A DNA stretch of 64,000 nt, taken from NCBI GenBank assembly GCA_035498175.1, contig DATKAJ010000014.1, positions 1 to 64,000 on the forward strand, read 5' to 3'. The notes below the pieces were generated by a model. It made no database searches, was not told the DNA's origin, and saw only the letters and a program-made list of their open reading frames with translations. The DNA comes from JALORV01 sp035498175. Lineage in GTDB: Bacteria; Pseudomonadota; Gammaproteobacteria; Burkholderiales; Burkholderiaceae_F. Positions 1 to 8,289 of the stretch are shown in pieces (position 1 is the stretch's first letter; each line of letters begins with the position of its first letter). The position numbers were made by a program, and so were the translations under genes.

Positions 1-488
1 TGACGATCGCGCTGTCATCCTATGAGGGCGCGCTGCTGCTCGTCTCGCATGATCGCCATCTGCTGCGCGCCGCGTGCGACCAACTCTGGCTGGTACACGA
101 TGGCCGCGTCGGCCCGTTCGACGGCGACCTCGATGACTACGCCGCGCTGGTTCTGGCGAGCAGGCGCGACCGCAGCGAGGCCACCGCCGACGCTGAAGCG
201 CCGAACCGCCGCGGCCAGCGTCGCCAGGAGGCTGCCGAGCGCCAGCGCCTGACCGAGTCGCGCCGGCCGCTGCAGACGCGGCTCAAGCGCGTCGAAGACG
301 AGCTCGCCGGAATTTCGGAGCAGCTGCGCGAGCTCGACGCGCGGCTGGCGGATCCCGCCTTCTACCACTCGGGGGATGATGAATCGGTCGCCAGCACGCT
401 GAAGCAGCGCGGTGAACTCGCGCGACGCGTCGAGGAACTCGAGACTACGTGGCTCGCGATCACGACCGAGCTCGAGGCGATCGCGTGA
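1..488 (+). CDS. ABC-F family ATPase, C-terminal part (YheS-like)
   Basis: Partial gene that enters from the left edge; 162 codons are visible, in the frame starting at base 3. The visible start holds the switch region LLLVSHDRHLL and the ABC-F signature GDLDDY, followed by a charged, Arg/Glu-rich linker and a C-terminal coiled coil (about residues 85-160). This arrangement is that of YheS/Uup-type ABC-F proteins, soluble ATPases with two ABC domains that act on the ribosome rather than on transport. The Walker motifs lie outside the window. The stop overlaps the GTG start of the next gene (GTGA). Assignment to YheS rather than Uup rests on the short C-terminal coil and is moderately sure. 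Confidence 0.85.
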   Translation, partial: TIALSSYEGALLLVSHDRHLLRAACDQLWLVHDGRVGPFDGDLDDYAALVLASRRDRSEATADAEAPNRRGQRRQEAAERQRLTESRRPLQTRLKRVEDELAGISEQLRELDARLADPAFYHSGDDESVASTLKQRGELARRVEELETTWLAITTELEAIA

Positions 489-1720
489 GTGGCGATACGT
501 CCGCCACGGTTCGCTCGGACGCGACAAAGAGTCCGCTGGCCGGCCTGCGCATCCTCGACCTGACCCGGCTGCTGCCGGGGCCGGCGGCGACGATGCATCT
601 CGCGGACTTCGGCGCCGACGTCGTGAAGATCGAGGACACGGCCGAGGGCGACTACATGCGCGACTTCGCGCCGCAGGTGCGCAATGCCGAGGGCGTATGC
701 GTCAACCCGGCATTCGAGGCGACCAACCGGGGCAAGCGTTCGCTGGCGATCGACCTGAAGTCCGAGCGCGGGCGCGCGCTGCTGCTCGATCTCGTCGGCG
801 GCGCCGACGCCCTCGTCGAGAGCTTCCGCCCGGGCGTGCTGGAGCGGCTCGGACTGGGGTGGCCGGTGCTGCATCAGCGCAATCCGCGGCTGGTGCTCTG
901 TTCGATCTCGGGCTACGGACAGACCGGCCCGTGGTCGCAGCGCGCCGGTCACGATATCAACTACATCGCCACCAGCGGTGTGCTCGACCAGATTCGCAGC
1001 GACGGCCAGCCAGCGATCCCGAACCTGCAGCTCGGCGACCTGCTGGGCGGCGCGCTCGCCGCGCTGTCGTCGCTGCTGATTGCGCTGCTCGCCGCGCAGC
1101 GCACCGGTCGGGGGCGCTGGATCGACGTGGCGATGAGTGAAGCGCTGCTGGTCCACCATTTCTTCCCGCACACCGAGCTCGACGCCGGCGGCGTGCCCGA
1201 GGCGGGCTCGACACTGCTGACCGGTGGCGTCGCCTGCTATCGGACCTACGAATGCGCCGACGGCCGACACCTCGCCGTCGGTGCGCTCGAATACAAGTTC
1301 TGGCGTGCGTTCTGCCACGCTACCGGCCTCGATGAACTCGCTTCGCGCCACTGGAGCCACGGCGAGATGCCTGGATCGGCCGCCGCGCGAGAGACGATCG
1401 CCCGCGTTGCCGCCCGCATCCGCACGCGCGCGATGGCCGAGTGGGCGGCGGCGTTTGCCGACGTCGATGCGTGCGTGACACCGGTGCTGACACCGGCCGA
1501 GGCGCTGGCGCACGAGCAGGCCGCGGCGCGGCAGGTCGTGGCGCGGCGCGGCGCGGTGACCGAGGTCGGGCCGCTTGCAAAGGTGACCGACCACACGTTT
1601 CGCCCGGCGTCCGCGCCGCGTGCAGGCCAGCACACGCGCGAGCTGCTGGCGGAGCTCGGGCGGCCGGCAGCGGAGATCGATCAATTGCTCGCCGACGGCA
1701 TCGTGAGGAAAGCGAAATGA
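485..1720 (+). CDS. CaiB/BaiF CoA enzyme, alpha-methylacyl-CoA racemase type
   Basis: 411 aa, class III CoA-transferase fold. The residues that define the racemase branch (AMACR/MCR) are present: His156 in RAGHDINY, Asp185 in QLGDLLGG and Glu269 in VGALEYKF. This favours 2-methylacyl-CoA epimerisation over CoA transfer. The N-terminal GLRILDLTRLLPGP motif is typical. The GTG at 485 overlaps the upstream TGA and gives the family N-terminus; an earlier ATG at 449 would add 12 unlikely residues. The 3' end overlaps the next gene by ATGA, so it is probably co-transcribed with the phosphatase and kinase genes that follow. The enzyme would act in the cytoplasm on branched acyl-CoAs from fatty acid, sterol or isoprenoid breakdown. 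Confidence 0.88.
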   Translation: MSGDTSATVRSDATKSPLAGLRILDLTRLLPGPAATMHLADFGADVVKIEDTAEGDYMRDFAPQVRNAEGVCVNPAFEATNRGKRSLAIDLKSERGRALLLDLVGGADALVESFRPGVLERLGLGWPVLHQRNPRLVLCSISGYGQTGPWSQRAGHDINYIATSGVLDQIRSDGQPAIPNLQLGDLLGGALAALSSLLIALLAAQRTGRGRWIDVAMSEALLVHHFFPHTELDAGGVPEAGSTLLTGGVACYRTYECADGRHLAVGALEYKFWRAFCHATGLDELASRHWSHGEMPGSAAARETIARVAARIRTRAMAEWAAAFADVDACVTPVLTPAEALAHEQAAARQVVARRGAVTEVGPLAKVTDHTFRPASAPRAGQHTRELLAELGRPAAEIDQLLADGIVRKAK

Positions 1721-2439
1721 TCGAACGGCGGCGTTTGCTGTTGATGCGCCATGGAGCGGTCGAGTACTTCGATGCTGACGGACGTCCCTACCCGCCTGAC
1801 GCCGTGCCACTGACGCCGGCCGGCATCGAACAGGCGCGCGCGATGGGGGCGGCGCTGGCGGCCGCCGGGGTGAGGATCGATCGCGCGATTACCAGCGGAC
1901 TGAATCGCACACGGCAGACCGCTGAACAGGTCCTCGCGGCAGCGAACATGCGCCCGCCGATGGAGCACTGGTCCGAGCTGCAGGAGATCAAGCCCGGCCA
2001 CCTGCCGAGTATCCCGGAGGCGAAGCTGCGCGAGGCATTCATCGCCGCCTTCGAAGGCCCGGTGCCGCGTGAAACGCGCTTCCTCGAAGGCGAGACCATC
2101 GGCGCCCTCCTCGACCGCACACTCCCGGCCCTCCAGCGTCTGTTCGGGGCCAACAATTGGGATACCGCGCTGATGGTGCTGCACGGCGGCGTCAATCGGG
2201 GCCTGCTGTCGTGGTTCCTGACCGGAGAACCGGTGTTTCTCGGCGGGATTGCGCAGGACACCGGCTGCCTGAATATCATCGACGTCGGGCCGCAGCCGCA
2301 CACCAGCGTTGTGCGCGTCGTCAATTTCTGCGCAATCGATACGATGCAGACCACGACGCGACTGTCGACGATGGAGCATCTGCTGCAGAAGTACCTGATA
2401 CTGCGGCAGCGTCAGGACCAACCGGGAGACATCGCATGA
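1717..2439 (+). CDS. Histidine phosphatase family protein
   Basis: 240 aa. The phosphohistidine motif LLLMRHGAVEY lies at the N-terminus, with the second catalytic His in MVLHGGVNRG, as in the phosphoglycerate-mutase-like histidine phosphatases. The substrate cannot be read from the sequence. The ATG overlaps the racemase stop, and the gene is followed by an acyl-CoA-linked kinase. That context suggests a role in the same acyl-CoA pathway, for example on a phosphorylated acyl intermediate or CoA-type nucleotide; this is inference. No signal peptide is seen, so it is cytoplasmic. Confidence 0.85.
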   Translation: MIERRRLLLMRHGAVEYFDADGRPYPPDAVPLTPAGIEQARAMGAALAAAGVRIDRAITSGLNRTRQTAEQVLAAANMRPPMEHWSELQEIKPGHLPSIPEAKLREAFIAAFEGPVPRETRFLEGETIGALLDRTLPALQRLFGANNWDTALMVLHGGVNRGLLSWFLTGEPVFLGGIAQDTGCLNIIDVGPQPHTSVVRVVNFCAIDTMQTTTRLSTMEHLLQKYLILRQRQDQPGDIA

Positions 2440-2501
2440 GCGCAGCGTCGGGTCAGAATCAGGCGCGCAAGCCGGCGCGCCGCGCGGAGACGATCCGATG
2501 A
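2436..2501 (+). CDS. Possible 21-residue coupling ORF
   Basis: A very short frame, ATG to TGA, whose start overlaps the phosphatase stop (ATGA) and whose stop overlaps the kinase start (ATGA). The peptide is basic (several Arg/Lys) and has no recognisable domain. It may be a translational-coupling relay that carries ribosomes from the phosphatase to the kinase, or a chance frame. There is no other support for a functional peptide. Confidence 0.25.
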   Translation: MSAASGQNQARKPARRAETIR

Positions 2502-3541
2502 GCGAACTCGGCGCAGTGACCGGCAGGCACGCGTTCGACATCGTGCGGCTGCAGGCGCACCTCGAACGCCATCTGCCCGAGTTCCGCGGACCGCTCGAGG
2601 TCCAGCAGTTCCAGGGCGGGCAGTCGAATCCGACTTACCTGCTGACCACCCCTGCGGCGAAGTACGTGATGCGCAGCAAGCCCGGACCGTCGGCCAAGCT
2701 GCTGCCCTCGGCGCATGCGATCGAGCGCGAGTTCCATGTGATGCGGGCGCTCGCGGCACAGGGCATTCCGGTGCCGTGGACGCTGCTGCTGGTCGAGGAC
2801 GAGAGCGTGATCGGGCGCGCGTTCTACGTGATGCAGCACGTCGAGGGCCGCATTTTCTGGGAGCAGTCGCTGCCCGGAGTCTCGAACGCCGAACGCTCCG
2901 CGATCTACGACGAGATGAACCGCGTGATCGCGCGCCTGCACATGGTCGACATGGAGCGCGCCGGACTCTCCGACTACGGCAAGTCCGGCAACTACTTCGA
3001 GCGCCAGATCGGGCGCTGGAGCAAGCAGTACCGCGCCTCCGAGACCGAGACGGTCGAGGCGATGAACCGCCTGATCGACTGGCTCCCGGCGCACATTCCC
3101 CCCGGCGACGAGACCACCGTCGTGCACGGCGACTACCGGCTGGACAACCTGATCTTCCATCCAAACGAGCCACGCATCATTGCGATCCTCGACTGGGAGC
3201 TGTCGACGCTCGGCCACCCGCTGGCGGACTTCTCGTATCACTGCATGAGCTGGCACATCGCACCCGGGGCCTTCCGCGGCATCGCCGGGCTCGATCACGC
3301 GGCGCTCGGCATCCCTGCGGAAGCCGAATACATCCGCCGCTACACCGAGCGCACCGGTCGCGCGCCCATCGATCACTGGAACTTCTACCTCGCCTACAAC
3401 CTGTTCCGCATCGCCGCAATCCTGCAGGGCGTCTACAAGCGCTCGACCGAGGGACTGGCGTCATCGAACAACGCGGCTCAGGCCGGACGCAATGCGCGCG
3501 CGCTGGCCGAGCTCGGCTGGACCTACGCCGGGCGTGCGTGA
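2498..3541 (+). CDS. Phosphotransferase family protein (ACAD10/11 kinase-domain / LvaA-like)
   Basis: 347 aa with the aminoglycoside-phosphotransferase fold. The catalytic loop is VVHGDYRLDNLIF (Asp and Asn) and the metal-binding motif is AILDWELSTLGHPLADFSYH. The N-terminal FQGGQSNPTYLL is the nucleotide-loop motif of the acyl-CoA-dehydrogenase-associated branch. Relatives form the N-terminal half of ACAD10/ACAD11 and the LvaA kinase of levulinate catabolism, which phosphorylates a 4-hydroxyacyl-CoA. A separate ACAD11-like dehydrogenase lies at 10864-12096. It is coupled to upstream genes by an ATGA overlap. An antibiotic kinase role is unlikely. Confidence 0.88.
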   Translation: MSELGAVTGRHAFDIVRLQAHLERHLPEFRGPLEVQQFQGGQSNPTYLLTTPAAKYVMRSKPGPSAKLLPSAHAIEREFHVMRALAAQGIPVPWTLLLVEDESVIGRAFYVMQHVEGRIFWEQSLPGVSNAERSAIYDEMNRVIARLHMVDMERAGLSDYGKSGNYFERQIGRWSKQYRASETETVEAMNRLIDWLPAHIPPGDETTVVHGDYRLDNLIFHPNEPRIIAILDWELSTLGHPLADFSYHCMSWHIAPGAFRGIAGLDHAALGIPAEAEYIRRYTERTGRAPIDHWNFYLAYNLFRIAAILQGVYKRSTEGLASSNNAAQAGRNARALAELGWTYAGRA

Positions 3542-3552
3542 ACGGGCTGCCG

Positions 3553-4572
3553 ATGTCCGCGACCGACCTTCGCCTGACGCCGAGCGCGATCGTCGCCCAT
3601 CTCGACCAGTATGTTGTCGGGCAGGACGACGCCAAGAAGGTGCTCGCGGTCGCGGTCTATGCCCACTACAAGAAGATCGCGCGCTCGCAGCAGGACGGGC
3701 TCGAGATCACCAAGAGCAACGTGCTGCTGGTCGGGCCCACCGGCACCGGCAAGACGCTGATGTGCGAATCACTCGCGCGTCTGCTGAAGGTGCCCTTCGT
3801 CACGGCCGACGCGACGTCGCTGGCGCAGTCGCGCTACGTCAACGACGAGATCGAGGCGATCCTCGAGCGACTGCACGACAAGGGCGAGGGCGATCTGGCA
3901 CGCAGCCAGCAGGGCATCGTGTTCATCGACGAGATCGACAAGCTGCGTGCCGGCGACGCGCAGGGGCGCGGCACCTCGGGCGAGAACGTGCAGCACGCGC
4001 TGCTGAAGATCATGGAAGGCGCGCCCGTGCGGCTGCGCAGCGGCCAATATCTCGACACGACCCACGTGCTGTTCATCTGCGGCGGCGCCTTCGTCGGGCT
4101 CGACGCGATCATGTCGCAGAGCCACGGCTACGGATTCGTCGCAACGTCGACCGACGACAACCAGCGCATCCTGACGCGGCTCAACGCGCGCGTGAAGCCG
4201 ACTGACCTCGTCGAGTTCGGCCTGATCCCGGAATTCACCGGCCGACTCGCGGTCGTGGCGCGCTTTGCCGAGCTGACGCGTGACATGCTGGTTCGCATCA
4301 TGACCGAGCCGCGCAACTGCATCTACCGCCAGTTCCGCGCCATCCTGAAGAACGAAGGCGTCGAACTCGTCGTCGCGCAGCGCGCGTTCGAGGAAATTGC
4401 CGACCTTGCCATCGAGTACAAGTCCGGCGCGCGCAGCCTGCGCGGCCTGTTCGAAGAGGTGATCACGCCCGTGCTGTACGCGGTCCCCGATCACCCGGAG
4501 GTCAGGCGCGTCGAGATCGCGTCGCTGTTCACCGAGCCGCGCTACTTCGGCGCAGCGCCGCAGCAAGCCTGA
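3553..4572 (+). CDS. ClpX-like AAA+ ATPase without zinc-binding domain
   Basis: 339 aa; E. coli ClpX is about 424. The AAA+ core is intact: Walker A GPTGTGKT (61-68), Walker B with Glu127, arginine finger Arg231 and sensor-2 GAR (292-294). Missing or changed parts: there is no N-terminal Cys4 zinc domain, pore-1 loop GYVG reads RYVN (94-97), the segment that carries the RKH loop (about 156-170) is shortened, and the ClpP-docking IGF reads YGF (193-195). No clpP is nearby. Start: ATG at 3553, or GTG at 3538 overlapping the kinase stop. It is probably a paralogue of housekeeping ClpX, acting as an unfoldase or remodeller on a special substrate. Whether it binds ClpP is open. Confidence 0.85.
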   Translation: MSATDLRLTPSAIVAHLDQYVVGQDDAKKVLAVAVYAHYKKIARSQQDGLEITKSNVLLVGPTGTGKTLMCESLARLLKVPFVTADATSLAQSRYVNDEIEAILERLHDKGEGDLARSQQGIVFIDEIDKLRAGDAQGRGTSGENVQHALLKIMEGAPVRLRSGQYLDTTHVLFICGGAFVGLDAIMSQSHGYGFVATSTDDNQRILTRLNARVKPTDLVEFGLIPEFTGRLAVVARFAELTRDMLVRIMTEPRNCIYRQFRAILKNEGVELVVAQRAFEEIADLAIEYKSGARSLRGLFEEVITPVLYAVPDHPEVRRVEIASLFTEPRYFGAAPQQA

Positions 4573-4581
4573 GGCCGCGCC

Positions 4582-5823
4582 TTGGCTTCGCTCGCCGCCA
4601 GCCGCCGGGTCGTGTTCGGACTGGCGCTGGCGAGCTTCGTGCTCTCTTTCTTTCATCGCACGGCGCCGGCCGCCATTGCCGGGGAGCTCGCACGCACGTT
4701 CGACATCAGCGGCGCCGTGCTGGGAACGCTCGCCGCGACCTACTTCTACGTCTACACCGTGCTGCAGATTCCGGTCGGCGTGCTGGCCGACACCCTCGGC
4801 CCGCGGCGCCTTCTCGCCGGCGGCTCGACCATCGCCGCTGCCGGTTCGCTGCTGTTCGGATTGGCGCCGGCGTGGGAGGTGGCGGCGATCGGGCGCACGC
4901 TGGTCGGCATTGGCACCTCGGTCGTGTTCATCTCGGTGCTAAAGCTCTCGGCGGTCTGGTTCACGCCCGGACGGTTCGCGACCCTGGCCGGCGTGACGAT
5001 GTTCGTCGGCAACCTGGGCGCCGTCGTCGCCGGCGCACCGCTGGCGTGGATGGTCACGCTGACCTCGTGGCGCACTGTGTTCGTTGCGCTCGCCGTGCTG
5101 TCGGCCGCGCTCGCGCTTGCAACGTGGCTGCGTGTGCGCGATCGTCCCGAGGAACTGGGCTTCGCACCGGTCAGCGAGCTGCCGCCAGCGACCGGGACGG
5201 CGCACTGGGGCGCCGCACTTGCGCGGGTGTTGGCCAATCCGTCCACGTGGCCGCCCTTTGTCGTCAACCTGGGCGTCGGCGGCAGCTTCCTCGCCTTTGC
5301 CGGCCTGTGGGCCGTGCCGTACCTGCAGCAGGCGCATGGCATGTCGCGCGTGCTCGCCGCGCAGCATTCCAGCCTGCTGCTGCTCGGCGTCGCGTTCGGC
5401 TCGATGGCAATCGGCGTGATCTCGGACCGCCTGCGCAGCCGGCGCGGCGTCATGCGCGCGGCCGTGCTCCTGTACACGCTGTCGTGGCTGCCCTGGCTGC
5501 TGCACGTCGAGTGGCCGGGCTGGGCCACACTCGGCTGGTTCCTGGTGATGGGACTGCTGATCCCCGGATTCACGCTGTCGTGGACCATCGCCAAGGAAGC
5601 CAACCCGCCACAGTATTCCGGCATCGCCACGTCGGTCGTCAATACCGGAATCTTCCTCGGCGCCGGTATCCTGCAGCCCCTGGTCGGGTGGGTCCTCGAT
5701 CGGGGCAAAATGGAAGGCGATCCGATGCAGGCTTGGGACCGCGGAGTGATGGTGCTCGCCGGAGCGGCAGGGATGGCATTGCTCGCTGCCCTGCTGCCAG
5801 CGCGCCCGCGCGTTCGGGCTTGA
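4582..5823 (+). CDS. MFS transporter
   Basis: 413 aa, strongly hydrophobic with about 12 membrane segments. It has the MFS loop motif after TM2 (GVLADTLGPRRLLAGG) and a related one, SDRLRSRRG, in the second half. It starts at TTG nine bases after the ClpX-like stop; no ATG nearby fits the conserved N-terminus, which begins with FHRTAPAAI. It resembles nitrate/sugar-phosphate or organic-acid MFS carriers, but the substrate cannot be told. It probably shares a transcript with the gene before and the TPR gene after (4-base gap). Confidence 0.85.
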   Translation: MASLAASRRVVFGLALASFVLSFFHRTAPAAIAGELARTFDISGAVLGTLAATYFYVYTVLQIPVGVLADTLGPRRLLAGGSTIAAAGSLLFGLAPAWEVAAIGRTLVGIGTSVVFISVLKLSAVWFTPGRFATLAGVTMFVGNLGAVVAGAPLAWMVTLTSWRTVFVALAVLSAALALATWLRVRDRPEELGFAPVSELPPATGTAHWGAALARVLANPSTWPPFVVNLGVGGSFLAFAGLWAVPYLQQAHGMSRVLAAQHSSLLLLGVAFGSMAIGVISDRLRSRRGVMRAAVLLYTLSWLPWLLHVEWPGWATLGWFLVMGLLIPGFTLSWTIAKEANPPQYSGIATSVVNTGIFLGAGILQPLVGWVLDRGKMEGDPMQAWDRGVMVLAGAAGMALLAALLPARPRVRA

Positions 5824-5827
5824 GGCG

Positions 5828-6718
5828 ATGCGCACGTCCCGACTGCATGCGACCCTCTTCATCGTCATAGGCTGCGTTGCGCTTCCCGCCATGGCCATCG
5901 ATCTCGCGCCGCTCTGGGACTTCAACCACCCCGATCTCAGCGAGCAGCGGTTCCGCGCGGCGCTAGCGAACGCCACGGGCGACGATGCGCTGATCCTGCA
6001 GACGCAGATTGCGCGCACCTACGGCCTACGCAAGGACTTCGCGACGGCGCGCAGCACGCTGCAGTCGATCGCACCACGGATCGCGAACGCCGGACCCGAG
6101 GTCAGGACGCGTTACCACCTGGAACTCGGGCGCACGTATGTGTCGGCGACGCACACGGCCGAACAGCAGACACCGCAAAGCCGCGAACTCGCGCGCGCCG
6201 AATACCAGCTCGCTCTCGCCGAAGCCCGCGAGGCGAGCCTCGACGGCCTGGCGATCGACGCGATCCACATGCTTGCGTTCGTCGACACCGCGCCTGCCGA
6301 TCAACTGAAGTGGGGCCAGCAGGCGCTGGCCGTGGTCGAGTCGTCGACGCAGCCCGACGCGAGGCGCTGGGAGGCTTCGATCCGCAACAACATCGGCTAC
6401 GCGCTGCACGAGCTGGGCCGCTATGACGAGGCGCTGCAGCAGTTCAAGCTCGCGCTCGCGCTGCGCGAACAGGGCACGAATGCCGAGGCCACGCGCGCCG
6501 CGCGCTGGATGGTGGCGTGGACGCTGCGCGCGCTGGGCCGCAGCGATGAGGCGCTGCAGATCCAGTTGCGACTTGACCGCGAAGCGGATGCGGCAGGCGA
6601 ACCGGATCCGTTCGTCCTGGAGGAACTCGAGATCCTCTATCGCGACCGCGGTAACGCCGAACGCGCCGATCACTATCGCCAGCGCCGCACCGCGCTGAAG
6701 CCCGGCGATCAGCAATAG
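5828..6718 (+). CDS. Exported TPR-repeat protein
   Basis: 296 aa with an N-terminal signal peptide ending near ALPAMA. The mature part is helical, with TPR-like units; the clearest is IGYALHELGRYDEALQQFKLALALRE, shortened here to its core LGRYDEALQQFKLAL, at about 190-215. The ATG lies four bases after the MFS stop, so translation is probably coupled. TPR proteins of this kind are protein-protein scaffolds in the periplasm; no enzyme motif is seen and the partner is unknown. Confidence 0.75.
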   Translation: MRTSRLHATLFIVIGCVALPAMAIDLAPLWDFNHPDLSEQRFRAALANATGDDALILQTQIARTYGLRKDFATARSTLQSIAPRIANAGPEVRTRYHLELGRTYVSATHTAEQQTPQSRELARAEYQLALAEAREASLDGLAIDAIHMLAFVDTAPADQLKWGQQALAVVESSTQPDARRWEASIRNNIGYALHELGRYDEALQQFKLALALREQGTNAEATRAARWMVAWTLRALGRSDEALQIQLRLDREADAAGEPDPFVLEELEILYRDRGNAERADHYRQRRTALKPGDQQ

Positions 6719-6754
6719 CACTCGCGCTCTTTCGCCAGCCTGCCGATCCGGTCG

Positions 6755-8242
6755 ATGCGCCCCCACCGCCGCCGCCGCGTACCAACGGCGCGTAGCCGAA
6801 TCGGACTCCTGCTGGCGATCGCGTGCTTCGCCTCCGCCGCAGCATGCGGATCGCTCGCCGCTGCGGAGAAGCCCGCGCAGGTCGACTGGACAGCGGACTT
6901 CGACGCGCTGCTCGTCGGCCTCGCGCGCAACTATGCGAATTTCGAATACACCCTGACGGATCGGCGCGTCGACCTGCCGGGGTTCGCGGCGTGGCATCGC
7001 GCCGCGCTGACGGCAGCCAGTTCGGATGACGAGCGTCGCCGCGCCTTCGAACAACTCCTGCGCGACCTGCGGGATCCTCACGTGACCATCGACTGGTACC
7101 CGCACAAGGGCGACGAAGGCGCTCGTGTCTGTCCGGCCGCGGCGCGCAGCAACGCCGGTCTGGCCTTTGGGCGGCTGGATGAGTACGAGCCCTTGAACAC
7201 CAACGAGGCACAGATCTACTCCGCAGGCCTGCTACGCAGGCCTTCAGCAGCGACGATCGGCGTCATACGCATTCCAATCTTTGTCGAGCGCGAGTTCCAG
7301 CCCGCCTGCAAGGCGGCGGCACGCGACCTGGGCTTGCGCACCGATCAGCCCTGCGACGAATCGTGTGCAGACAAAATGGACCGTCAGGCAGCGCAGTGGC
7401 TGAACCGCGCACTGCGGTCAACGGTCGAAGCGCTCGAGCGCGCAGGCGCGCGCAGCCTGGTGATCGACATCACCAGCAACGGCGGCGGCTCGGACTGGGC
7501 CGAGGTCGTCGCGCGGATGCTCGGCGGCCCGCTGCAGTCGGCGCAGATCGCGATGCTCAAGCACCCCGCGTGGACGGCATTCCTCGCCAGCCAGCAGAAG
7601 GCCATCGAAGCGGCCCTGCCTGGAGCATCGCCGGCCGATCGGCGCAGGCTCGAATCGGCCATGCAGACCCTGAGGAAGGCGAGCGCCGAAACCACGTCCG
7701 GCTGCGATCTCGGGACGGCCTGGACCGATCGCGATCTCGCGCAAGGACGCCGCGCACTGCCATGCTCTACCCTGATCCGGACCAGCTACTTTGCGACCGG
7801 GCCCGAGCGGTCGTCCGCGTACAGCGGTGTTCCGACCGCAGTCGACGCATTGCTGTTCTCACCGGCCCGTTACGGCGAGTTTCCGACCGGCATCACATCG
7901 TTGCCGCTGACGGTGATGATCGACCGCGAAACGCATTCTGCGGCAGAGCAGTTTGCCGCGCTGCTGCGCGACAACGGGCGTGCGATCGTGGTCGGAGAGC
8001 CCAGCGCGGGTGCGGCGTGCGGCACCTTCACGGACACCGGCACCGCCTTTGTACTGCCGTCGAGCGGCGCCCGCGTTGCGGTTCCCGATTGCGTGCGCCT
8101 TCGCGCCGACGGCAGCAACGAACGGCGTGGCATCGTTCCCGATCGATGGGTCCCCTGGGCGCCGTCGGATAGCGCGTACCAGCGCGCGCGCAAGGCCGCA
8201 GATTCACTCCTCCAGACGGCGGCAGAGCCCCGCCGGCCCTGA
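6755..8242 (+). CDS. S41-family (tail-specific) peptidase-like protein
   Basis: 495 aa with an N-terminal hydrophobic stretch (LLLAIACFASAAACG) that could serve as a signal or lipoprotein peptide. The C-terminal half carries the S41 core: ITSNGGGSDWAE, the nucleophile region ETHSAAEQFAALL, and the following VVGEPSAGAACG. The Ser of HSAAEQ is the expected nucleophile. No PDZ domain is obvious, so it resembles the C-terminal-processing-peptidase fold used on small peptides or as a scaffold rather than a Prc protease. It lies 36 bases after the TPR gene, same strand. Confidence 0.75.
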   Translation: MRPHRRRRVPTARSRIGLLLAIACFASAAACGSLAAAEKPAQVDWTADFDALLVGLARNYANFEYTLTDRRVDLPGFAAWHRAALTAASSDDERRRAFEQLLRDLRDPHVTIDWYPHKGDEGARVCPAAARSNAGLAFGRLDEYEPLNTNEAQIYSAGLLRRPSAATIGVIRIPIFVEREFQPACKAAARDLGLRTDQPCDESCADKMDRQAAQWLNRALRSTVEALERAGARSLVIDITSNGGGSDWAEVVARMLGGPLQSAQIAMLKHPAWTAFLASQQKAIEAALPGASPADRRRLESAMQTLRKASAETTSGCDLGTAWTDRDLAQGRRALPCSTLIRTSYFATGPERSSAYSGVPTAVDALLFSPARYGEFPTGITSLPLTVMIDRETHSAAEQFAALLRDNGRAIVVGEPSAGAACGTFTDTGTAFVLPSSGARVAVPDCVRLRADGSNERRGIVPDRWVPWAPSDSAYQRARKAADSLLQTAAEPRRP

Positions 8243-8264
8243 TCGCCGCGCTGTGCCTTAAGGA

Positions 8265-8286
8265 CTCGGGGGCTCGCGAACCCGAG
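8265..8286. terminator. Hairpin between convergent genes
   Basis: A 6-bp perfect stem (CTCGGG / CCCGAG) with a 10-base loop lies in the 47-bp gap between the converging peptidase and pirin genes. There is no T-run on either strand, so it would be a weak or Rho-assisted terminator. Confidence 0.3.
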
Positions 8287-8289
8287 GAC

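Noticed and set aside
362..1810. Long minus-strand frame opposite the CaiB/BaiF gene
   Set aside because: It overlies a gene with intact active-site residues, is Arg-rich with no domain, and is a typical shadow frame of GC-rich DNA.
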